A stretch of 64,000 nt of DNA. It comes from Echinarachnius parma. Taxonomy: Eukaryota > Echinodermata > Echinoidea > Clypeasteroida > Echinarachniidae. The notes beneath the pieces are model-generated. The model ran no database searches. It saw only the letters and a program-made list of their open reading frames with translations, and was not told where the DNA came from. Position numbers and translations under genes: made by a program. Each line of letters begins with the position of its first letter. The first letter of the stretch is position 1. This document shows positions 36,346 through 46,043 of this stretch, piece after piece. Location of the stretch: assembly GCA_037951105.1 (NCBI GenBank), contig JBAMJV010003375.1, forward strand, positions 1 to 64,000, in the 5' to 3' direction.

Positions 36346-39300
36346 ATGGGTAAACGAGGAAAGTGTGTGGTGTGTGGAACAAAATTTGAATTAAAAAAGA
36401 AGGGATTCAAACGCTTTTCTTTGAAAGCACAACTGGGGCCAAACTATGAAGTAGACGTCCTAACAGCTTTGTCAAAAATTAGGCCTGATATTGCAGCCAG
36501 TAAATATCCAGATGATGGCCATGTATGTGACTCTTGCTTCCGCTTGCTCCGTTCGACACTCCGGCAGAGAGAACAGATTGTGAAAACGGAGATTGAATGG
36601 GAGAATAGGTTTGTGAATGGCCCGTATGGGAAGCAAATACAGAAGACAAAGAAAATACAACGATCCAAGAAGAGTGCAGCAGGATCCAGAGGAACGCGCA
36701 AAAGGAAACTGGGTGAAGTCCAGAACATTTTGAACGATAAAGACAGAAAGAGCAAACGGCTCAAGTTGGAACCTACCATCTCCATACTCTGCAAAAACGG
36801 AGGACATAAGAACTACATGAAACTTGTCATTGCATACCTGTTACAGTACAGATACCACAGGGCGTTCACCACACTGGTTGCCGGATCAAAGAGAGCCAAG
36901 GAGGCATTTCTGGGAGTCCTTGAGAACCAGGTGCGGAAGGAGGTGTTCTACTACTGCAAGTCTGCGGAGACCTGTTCGGAAGAGGCATCGGTCGAGTCTT
37001 TCTCCTGGAATCAGGAATGCAAGAAGATAGAATCCAAGATGCCAACATTCTACTCGGCCTGCTACGCTGCCATGGATACAAGGAAAGGGACAGATCTGGT
37101 TAATACTGCGAATGTGAAGTAATAAGTTAAAGAAATATGTCGTCTCCCTAAATTTTTGAATTGTTTGTGCTAAGAATTTTTTAAAATTTGTATTATTGAG
37201 CATATCAAATTTAATTGATACCACAATTGAATTGATAAAATGCTGAAACTTGAATTTTCAAAACAAAAATACATTCTCTCTCAGCCTTTACAATAAGTTG
37301 ACAGATAAATCTTAAAATCTTAAAAGTCCACATGTATTAAACAGTAATCATAATCTATAAACCTAGCCTTTGTAATGACAGCAATCGGTTTTTACTCAAG
37401 AACTGCATTGATGTTAAATAAGTCCTTACTTTTGCATAGCCACAAGATAAGCAGTTATACCATGCATATATTTATTCCTGCTAAATTAAAAAAAAATTGT
37501 GTGGCACATTTGTACTCTAACACTACAGGAAAGCACTGGTTCGTCCCAGACTAGGGCTGATGATGACGCTGCCACTCTACACCAGACGAGGAAGGAAGTT
37601 TGGATTCGTGCCTCACACTCTGTCTCTGCTGCTTCATCACTATGGAAACAGTGACAAGGTACATCATTCTATAAATTAGTTAAATACAGAAGATAATACA
37701 AATTTAAATAAAACAAAAAATAAAGAGCTATCACCGTTATAATACTACTCATATTGAATGTTGTCTAACTGAAGTGTTGGTTCAATATATTTCAAGTATT
37801 TTGTTAATCTGTGTTACTTTAAAAATAATATGTAACTAAAAAACAAAAATTACATGTGTGCCTCAAGATACACTGTACAGTGGAACCTTCTTTAAAAGGG
37901 GTCGGATTCAACAAAACCCTCTTATAGCAAGGTAATTTTGCTGGTCCCAGCTCTTTATATTTCTTTGTTTGTTTACCCTGATATAATGAGAAACAAAATA
38001 TATTTCATTTTCATGGTCCCAAGGACCTCATTATAATGAGGTTCCACTGTATTTGCTTTTAAGTATATATTTTATTTTATTTTGCAAGAACATCTCACTA
38101 AGTTCAGTGCAAATTATATCAAATGGTTTCCTGTATCTTGCAGGTAATGAAGATTCTTCATCACCTGGGAGTCTGCCGTCCAAGTACTCCAGCCCTGATG
38201 ACCAAAGTTGATGAGTTGAAGAAAGACGAGGCTGAGAGGCTCTTATTCTGGGCCACCAAGAACCTGGTAGGAATCTCAGTATTCTTGTTGTTGAAAATGA
38301 CCTTGCTAAGAGTTTTTACACTGTAATGCCACAGTAAAGTTGTGACCCGGAAGCAAAAACTGGATCGGAACTGGACCGGAATGGTTCGGAAAAAAATTCT
38401 CCGGTCTTCAGACCGGACCGGAACTCGGACCGGTAACATCATGCAATCGTGCAAGCATCGCCAAAAATGCAATGTTTGGGGCTTATATTGCTCTTTTTAT
38501 ATGACAATAATATTACAAATATTGACGCTTTGATGGATTTACATATCAATCTTGACAGGAAAATAGTTACAGACTATCCAGAATTAACTCAGTTTTGCAA
38601 GAAAAGTATTTTTTTCCGAAGTAAATTGGACCTAGACATCGATCGTTTGTTCAGTCGCGCCACACGTTCACAGAAACTCAGCCCGCCAGTCGCGGGGAAA
38701 CTCAAATGTAAATTTGCCTTCAGTAAACTGCCTTCATAAAGTGGCTATAAACATGATAAATTAGCATTTTTGTGATGTATGTACACCATTTTGGTAGTCT
38801 TCTTACATGATAACATGGCATTTTAAAGCTGAACAGAATAAAAAATGACCCCCAAAACAATGACAAAACTTCGCTGAATATCGCTAAGTTTCCAGAGAAC
38901 TTTTGGGAGGTAACTTGAAATGGGCCGGCTATAATCGAAGGTTGAAGTAAGCAGCAAGTTTTCATGCTAGTGCCTGTATTGGGCCGACTCGCGTATACAT
39001 ACTTTGCATGTCTTGACGGGTCTTCGTTCTTACGCGAGATCCATCCGCGACGGTCTTTGTTCTTACGCCGGATTCATCCGCGATACGATATGGTCGAAAT
39101 TTATCGATATTTTGCATAGTTTTTTTCATTGTTTTGGGGCTCATTTTTGTTTCTGTTCAGCTTTCAAACGCCTTGCAATCATGTAGGTAGAATATCAATA
39201 CATTTAAAAATGGTACAAATTACCAAAATACGTATTTTGAGCCACTTTTTGAATGCACTGGCTCATCAGCTCGATCATACAGATATCCATCAGATCAGAA

Positions 39301-40333
39301 GTTTCCCCGGGAGTGTCGGCCTAACTTTGTGTGCACATCCGTCGGCAATATCGTTCAAATGACTAGCAATTTTGCGCATCCTGTTCAATTTCTGACTGTC
39401 AAACGAAGTAACGAACCAAGAATTTCTCGAAAATAACCACTCTTCAAAGTAAATGATATCGATTGCCCTGTTTTTATTTTAATTCTGCTAATTTTCGAAC
39501 CGATTTTGGACAATTTTCTTAATGTTTTTTCAGTCATTTGTAGCACCGGTTTTTCCACCGGTCTCAGCTTTTTCAACTTCAAACTCGGACCGGCCCGTGA
39601 CCGGACCGGAAGCCCGAGTTCGCCGGTATTCCGGTTCCGGTCCGGTCCAGGTCACAACGTTATGCCACAGCAACTCACCCTTGAATATAGGATATAGGAC
39701 ATTTGAGCAATTACTCATCTATTTGTTTTGTGAATGTCTACAGTATAAGTTGCCTTTGGTTCAAAATGTTAGTCATCTATAATGTATGTCGATCATAATA
39801 ATGTTCTTTATTATTCAAAGATAAGAATGAAAGTACCACTGTTTATGACATTTTAGTCGTATAAAATAGTTATTGCTTTGTCAATTGGTATACACAAATT
39901 ATAACTAGAGTGCTTGACATGTTTATATTAATTTCAGGGTGAAAACCTGCAACAAAGCACCATGATGAGTAGACCTACCACCAAGATGCCTTCCCGCAAG
40001 GGCAAGCTACCAAAAGCATCTCTTCCTCCTGCTGATGGTAACGCCTCGGATGAGAGTGATGATGACCAGTCGAGCGATGACGAGAATGCACCGGTCGACA
40101 ACGATGACGACGAGGGAGAGGAATCTGATGACAGCAGTCTCATGAATCTGCTTTCTTCAGATGAAGAAGATGAGGAAGAGACTGATGACGATGAGGATGA
40201 TGATGAGGAGGCGGAATGGATGGAGGTAGGGGAGGATGAGATGGTGGTGGAGGGGTGCGTGGAGGACATTGCGGGACAAGAAGTGGAGCTGGTACTGATG
40301 GAATCCTACAAAGCCTTGAAAGGGGGCACTTGA
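36346..40333 (+). CDS. Unnamed zinc-finger protein with acidic tail
   Basis: Four exons with matching phases: 36346-37118 (donor GTAATA), 37529-37658, 38144-38266 and 39938-40333, giving 473 residues. The N-terminus has a ZAD-like four-cysteine arrangement (Cys7, Cys10, Cys61, Cys64). A basic linker (about 95-145) follows, then a helical region with NGGHKNYMKLVIAYLLQYRY and, across exons 2-3, RPRLGLMMTLPLY, GFVPHTLSLLLHHYG and KVMKILHHLGVC. That part resembles, from memory, the N-terminal half of large transposon-related invertebrate proteins. The last exon is a long Asp/Glu/Ser-rich tail (about 365-440). No catalytic domain is seen. It could be a host protein derived from a transposon, or an ordinary nuclear adaptor. 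It starts 225 bases after the PIG-Y stop on the same strand. An acceptor-like TATATTGTAG precedes the ATG, so a leader exon may exist. Confidence 0.75.
37876..38051. mobile_element. TA-bounded MITE with CAGTGGAACCT ends
   Basis: TACAGTGGAACCTTC at the left and GAGGTTCCACTGTA at the right, with paired inner words (CTTATAGCAAGG, CTCATTATAATGAGG). Typical of Tc1/mariner-derived MITEs. It lies in intron 2 of the zinc-finger gene. Confidence 0.8.
38335..39662. mobile_element. Non-autonomous hAT-like element with 8 bp target duplication
   Basis: An 8 bp direct repeat TGCCACAG lies at 38327-38334 and 39663-39670. Terminal repeats are TAAAGTTGTGACC and, inverted, TAACGTTGTGACC, fitting the hAT start pattern YARNG. 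Both ends are rich in GGACCGGAAC words. Left and right interiors are partly inverted copies of each other (the CCCCAAAACAATG word and its complement). No transposase frame. A related copy enters at 63324 and runs off the window. It sits in intron 3 of the zinc-finger gene. Confidence 0.8.
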
Positions 40334-40361
40334 AAGACTTGACCGAGTAGGAGGAGAGATG

Positions 40362-41165
40362 GAGACAGGATAGAGGGAAGAAGCAGAAGAAATTGAAGGG
40401 TGCGTAGATGACATCTAAGAATAAGAGGTACAGATCGTGCTAAAATCTGTGGAGCCATTGTAGAGGTGAACTAGAAAGGTGTGATTGGTAGAGGAGGAGG
40501 GGGAGGAGGAATAGTGATATATTCCAGGAAAGAAGAGGTGGAAATTGAAGGGTGCGTAAAAGAAATTGAGAATGGTGCTAAAAGATGCCTACAAAACTCT
40601 AAAAGAGGGAACTTTGTTTTGTACCCAGGATGGAATGACTTCAAGATGATGTATGACAGGAAGATGTTGAAAAGGAACGAGGAAGAGGTATAAAGAGAGA
40701 TGAAAGTGGAAGTATTATCACTATTATGTGCCATAATACGTCTGTATGTCACTTTGGACCTGTGGGCCGAGTTTGAGGTGGAGGAGGTGTAAGTGTGTAT
40801 ACATACCTTGGTATAAGCAAGAGGGCAATAAGTGTGAAAATAAACCTCACTGACCTCCCAATTAAAGGACATTTAACAGAACACTTTAAATTGATTTGAG
40901 TAAAGTTACTGCTCCCTTCATGGAGATATGTTCCCCTCTCTGCTCCCCTGTCCGGGTACCTTGCTACACCCCGTGTGTCCTAAGAAGGGACGGAGAGATG
41001 GAGGTAGGAACAGATCAAGTATGTAAACCCCTTGACTACGGGAACCAGGTGGGTTGTGTATAAAGTCTATGAGGATTTCAGAAACTTGAAGGGAGCAGGT
41101 TAACAGGTAAGATGTGGAGATGATCCTGATCAGATTGATGCCTGCAAGGCCATGTTTAAATGGAG
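40362..41165 (+). repeat. Decayed copies of the last exon of the zinc-finger gene
   Basis: Three downstream copies of the final ~110 bases of the coding exon and start of its 3' UTR. Copy 2, about 40362-40490, shares GAAGGGTGCGTAGATGACAT. Copy 3, about 40495-40630, shares GAAGGGTGCGT and GATGCCTACAAAACT. Copy 4, about 41104-41165, shares GATGCCTGCAAGGCC. They are in the same orientation as the exon and increasingly diverged. An AATAAA at 40839-40844 lies between copies 3 and 4, so the first copies are probably transcribed as 3' UTR. Confidence 0.65.
41022..41103. mobile_element. 80 bp palindromic MITE (TTAACC family)
   Basis: Right end GGGAGCAGGTTAA and middle GGGTTGTGTATAAAGTCTAT match 23269-23348. 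The left end is degenerate (TAAACCCCTTGACTACGGG). It sits just before the fourth copy of the zinc-finger last exon. Confidence 0.65.
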
Positions 41166-41791
41166 GGCATTTATGGTATATTTATTGAATATATTAATTG
41201 CTTTCAAGTCGCAATTAGTTGTTGCAACCATGAACCTAGATGTTCATGTTGCAACTAAGATTTTTTCAAAGGGAGGAAGTGCATCCTTATGGACAATCAA
41301 AAAAGTTTTATATGATAAAATAAGAGATTTCATGGTTTTATTTTTATATCAGGGCCCCGTGAGATACACTGATTGATCATACACATTTATTACTTGAATG
41401 TATGATTAATTGTGCGATCAATGTGTAGACAGTTATTTTCAAAAAGCAAAAAGTAATGGCTCAAGAAAATGGCAATTTAGAAACTCTCTGCCATATATTA
41501 CATCCAATATTAAAAACAAATTATGTTGATGTTTTGTTCCAAGAGTTAAACTTGATCTTTCATATTGAAACTAAGTGAATGTGAAGAGCATCTTCTGGTG
41601 TAATTTATATTTTTAGAAGATTTATTACAATTTACATTTGTTGTTTTGAAGATGAATTTCATTTTATTATCGTTATATTCCTTATTAATGCATTAAAATG
41701 AAACCTGTGAGTTTGCAGGTATTGACAAACATCAGTTTGAATTGAATTTAGTTCTGTTGTGTACATTATAATTTATTTTAGTTGAAGAGCC
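41166..41791. other. Non-coding, no gene seen
   Basis: AT-rich sequence. A 74-codon frame at 41152-41376 has no recognisable domain. Repeated short words (GTTGCAACCATGAACC and ATGTTCATGTTGCAAC) form a small inverted repeat near 41220-41260. Confidence 0.4.
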
Positions 41792-42449
41792 TTAAAGGCT
41801 CCCTGAAATTCAAATGCATGTTGTCTTCAGCTTATCTGTATTAGGGTACACATTTTGTAACAATTTTACCTAAATATGTTGTGTATATTGTTTAAAATGT
41901 TTGCAATTATTTTCTTCAGTTTGCTATGCCCCACCTCTTAAAACTCTCCAAAGTAAAATTCCTCCTGTGACATATGTCAATCACTACTCAATTACTAATA
42001 CGATGAACAAATACAGGGTGGAATGCAACTTCGCCCAAGGTGAGGGCCTGCTCACAATAGCATCACATGTTTGAATAAAATTCTAACCAACACACTTTCA
42101 ATTTCGATAGCAGTTGCTATGTCAGAAAAGATAAACTATCGGGACAAGGGAGGCAGTGATAAGCTATTGTGTGGAATCATGTTATTGTGAATATGTTCTT
42201 TTTGTACTGATGTCTTTAGTTCAACTTCGTTAGCTGACCAGTAAATGACAGGTGATGGCACAGGGGGAACTCTACTCTGGAGATATTGTTTTTTCAGAGG
42301 TGGGGCATAGCAAACTGAAGAAAATAGGTAGTTGCCAAAATATTAAAAAATATACAAAACATTTAGCTAAAATATGTGCAAATTTTGATGAGCACACTAA
42401 AACAGATAAGCTGAAGACAACATGCACTTGCATGTCAGGGAACCCTTAA
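41792..42449. mobile_element. TTAA-bounded foldback MITE, 658 bp
   Basis: TTAAAGGCTCCCTGAAATTC at the left and GCATGTCAGGGAACCCTTAA at the right. Inverted similarity reaches about 160 bases inward, including TTTGCTATGCCCCACCTCTT and its complement near 42298. No transposase. Confidence 0.8.
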
Positions 42450-44590
42450 AGGTAATACAAAGTACTGGTCAAACTTTGTAAAGCTTAAAAACGTCCTGTA
42501 TAGTCTTCATGAATAGTGTGGAAATATTAACAGAGGCATTTTTGCATGATTCAACCTAAATATTTGTAATAAACAAATTAAAAAAATGAACTCCCATTCC
42601 ACTGTACCTTATGGAATTGATCTCGTAGGTACCTAAATGGGGAATACTCATTTACCAAAAAAAGAAAAGAAAAAAAAGTAAGAACAAGTACTACATTATT
42701 ACCTTTAAAAACCAAGTAGTAAAGACGACCAATATTTTGCATTGATATAAACCATTTATTACACATACATTAACATGTATCAAAGACACAAACAAACATT
42801 AAATATACATTGAGAAACAATTGAAAATAATAAAATATATAGAAACAAATGCAACAAATTAGAATTGTATATAAATTTAACATGTGGAAATCCGCATAGT
42901 GAATTACCTGAAACATGCACATAAATATTGAATTGGAATAAAATATAGGCACAATTAAAATGGAGAAATGGCTTGGAGATAATGAAGCATTAGAGTTGGG
43001 AGATACATAGCTCAATGGGAAAGGGGTAGAGGGGGTTCAAATGTATTCATTTTGTAAGCAAATGATAAACCCTAACCCTAGGTTTCTACAAGAAACGTGC
43101 ATAATATCTGAATACACTAACATAATGCAATTGGCCATGGGACCTTCTAGTAACAATTCAATGTTATTTAATTAATTATCATTTTGAACAGCACATAATG
43201 TCTGATTCTCTTATGGTAATGAAATTTATATTGCAATATTAATGCTTTAAAATGAAAGCAGGTTAATAATATATAGCATTCATAGAGCGCCATGTATCTA
43301 GGTGCCCTATTCAAAGGCGCATTATTACCCTTGGTCATCAGGTACAGTTAAAACCCGCACAATTATCTTGCGCACCATCTCAACTCCAAGGGGAGCATAC
43401 TGGCTAAATACTAGGTTAAATTAAATTTACAATCCCCAATAATAACTATTTACTCAAAATTAAATCTTTCAACACATGGTCTACTCTAATTGCTTTGACT
43501 TCCCGATATGCTTATGAAGCTTAATTGAAAGTTGGGAGACATGTAATGCCAATACTTCTCAGAATAAAGTACATATGCGTACTTGGTACTTGGTAGTTTA
43601 ATCCTCCAAAACACTCCATAGGAGTTTTAACTGGAGGTGGCGTATAATACAATAAAGAGTAAGTAGCAAACCAGTTGTAGAAATATCATGCATCTAATAA
43701 GCCAGTTCGTAATTAGACTATGGAGCTTGGGTGACGACAGAGGGCGTAGTCCGATATTCCATCAACGGGCGATCAACGTACAGTAAAGTGTATGGTAGTA
43801 TGTCATATTACCGGATAATTTTAGTTTGACAGCATAAAACAAACATTAGATGCATACAATCAAAGTGGAAATTATACGAGCAGCTGTATAAACTCATAAA
43901 GAACACATTTGATGTAAAGTATATTCAAGAATTTACCGATTTTTCTCCATATCAACTTTCTTGTAATCATCTTTCTTGTGAATGATCCAGGTGAATCATT
44001 CACGCGCAATAATGGTACAAGGCGGGCGATAAGAATGCATACCGCCCATTCGTACAATGTACCGTTCAAAATTGAACGCTTTGTTTTAGGACGCCATCGG
44101 CAAGAAAAACAGACGGGATATAATATTTCTTTCTACATGTTGCGGTCTTCAAAACAAGAAAGTCGGTAATCATTATCAATTTATATAAATTGTTGATCAC
44201 ATAAATGAAATTTTGTTTGCATTTGCTAATAAATGGAGAGAGAAATCAGACGGCAAAAACTGTTTTTGCGTTGGATAGTCCAGCAAGCGGAAGACGATAA
44301 TCTCCGCACAATGCTATGTACACCTATGTGTGTACATATCCAGTGCGTGCTAGCCAGGCCAAGCAAGGCTCGGTGAAATTATTGATCAATAAATATCATC
44401 ATTACACATGAATAATACATTCTATCAAACCGGTTCTTGTTCTATGAAATAGTACATATTATGCTATTAACCTTTGATGTGGTGAATACAAAAACGATGG
44501 GCTTATTTTGATCCTGATCCAGATTTTAAAAACGTAAACAAATAATTCGCATTCAATTGCACGTGTGGCTTCTTTGATTCTCACGATCGA
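42450..44590. other. Non-coding, repeats and a CpG-richer part
   Basis: About 43270-43440 is a repeat (GCGC-flanked, TTACCCTTGGTCATCAGGTA, CTCAACTCCAAGGGGAGCAT) also found at 52150-52390. From about 43690 CpG content rises, but no exon can be defined. A short inverted word pair (GAATGATCCAGGTGAATCATTC) occurs near 43980. Confidence 0.4.
43270..43440. repeat. Interspersed repeat shared with 52150-52390
   Basis: Both copies carry TATTACCCWTGGTCATCAGG, then CCCRCRCAA, TTGCGYR, and CTCAACTCC followed by GGGGAGCATACT. Possibly the 3' part of a retroposon; its class is not determined. Confidence 0.6.
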
Positions 44591-44595
44591 TGGAA

Positions 44596-44662
44596 TATCA
44601 GAATACCCGGAAGTAAATACGCGCATGCGCAGATTGTAACCACGAACTGGCTTATTAAGAGC
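44596..44662. promoter_or_regulatory. Promoter-like ETS plus NRF1 site pair
   Basis: An ETS-type ACCCGGAAGTA at about 44605-44615 is followed within 10 bases by the NRF1-type palindrome GCGCATGCGC at about 44622-44631. A donor-like CCAG|GTAAAT lies near 44670 on the plus strand. These two sites together are common in TATA-less housekeeping promoters of animals. No gene that it would serve was recognised. Confidence 0.45.
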
Positions 44663-45334
44663 TGCCAGGTAAATTAATTTCACATATATGTTCTTCACAG
44701 TTACATTGTTTTTATAGTTATTTTTTTTATTGTATCTTCTTGTTTAAGTTTTAATAAGGATACATTCAAACATAAATAAGAGCCTTTCATGAAAATAGGC
44801 CTGGATTCCAAAGTTCCTTGTTCAACTGTTTAGTTGTCTACCAAAGTAAAGTCATAGCCTTCCCCTTGTTTTTTTAAAAACTGTTTGTGTCAAATTTATT
44901 GGGGGCATGCCACTGTAGAAATCTTGCTATAATTCATTATCATCATCATACTCAATTTATTCTTCATCCTTACAAAGATATTTTTTTTGCAAAATCGAAC
45001 AAGTTCAGATATTTTTGCTTGGGCTAAGATGAATATCAAATAATTCCAGTGTTAACTAATTATCATCATGATACTATTGACCTCAGTCTTTCTGATTTAT
45101 TAAATACATGTACTTTCAATTATTGTAAAAAAAAAAAAAAAATGTAACATGATCATAATGAGATGGATATTAGCATCCAATGTAGCAATGCTTTTCGTCA
45201 TGATAAACCAAAGCAAATTCTAACCCTTGAGCCAGGGTTTGCTGTTATTCACAATGTAGCACAGAGAGCAATGCTTCAGTTCATGCACTTTTCTTCAGAG
45301 TAACAGGATGCTTTTACTCTCATTACTATCCACA
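44663..45334. other. Non-coding, no gene seen
   Basis: AT-rich. An ATTATCATCATGATACTATT segment near 45060 and another near 45855 weakly resemble the last CHMP6 exon. Confidence 0.4.
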
Positions 45335-45722
45335 TTAAAGGGATCTAGTAACTTTGCTGACATGTGCAAAAGGTGATGGAAGGGTTGATGCAATGTATAT
45401 TGTTGTTATCTCATATGTTCACAGGGTATTGTGTGAAAATTTCAAGTCAAATGGACATTGCATGGCCAAGTAATGAGCGAAAATGCAAAGTGATATTCAC
45501 TAACTCACTGCACTCACTTTGTACACGGTAAGAAAAACTCTGGGGGAGTTTTTCTTATCTGAATACTTCAATCGTACATATCTTTGTAACGAAAGGGAAA
45601 TTTGAAAAACCGAAGCCGGTCCCATGATTTTATTGTTAATACGAATACAACAAGGTATGATGGAACCGCTAGAATTAAAATCTTATTTTGAGGATTTGGA
45701 CAATGTTACTAAGTCCCTTTAA
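45335..45722. mobile_element. TTAA-bounded MITE, AAGGGATCTAGTAAC family, copy 4
   Basis: Best-preserved copy, 388 bp: TTAAAGGGATCTAGTAAC at the left, GTTACTAAGTCCCTTTAA at the right. Same orientation as 34563-34937. Confidence 0.85.
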
Positions 45723-46043
45723 TGGATGCTCTCAAATGTCAAACATGAAGTACACTGTTGCACTCCCCGGGGAGCATTCCTGTCTATGTGTGCAGAATGG
45801 GATGGAACCTTGCTGAGGTTAATAATTGCACCCAGTCTTGCAACAATCAGTTGATTATCATCTTGATGCTGCTACTAACACAAGCCTTTGACAGAGAAAA
45901 AATTCAACTCGTTCCCTACTAGATTTTGCAATTCCCATAGAGTTATCACAGGGTCTTTGAGGTTCCCATAGGCAACGGGTATCAGTCTTAGAATAAGATG
46001 CCAATGTTGACATAAACATCCTCCACTCTTGGTGAGCTTGTCA

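Noticed and set aside
44459-44698. 79-codon minus-strand frame at the promoter-like site
   Set aside because: No recognisable domain and codon use like the surrounding AT-rich DNA. Not supported as a gene.
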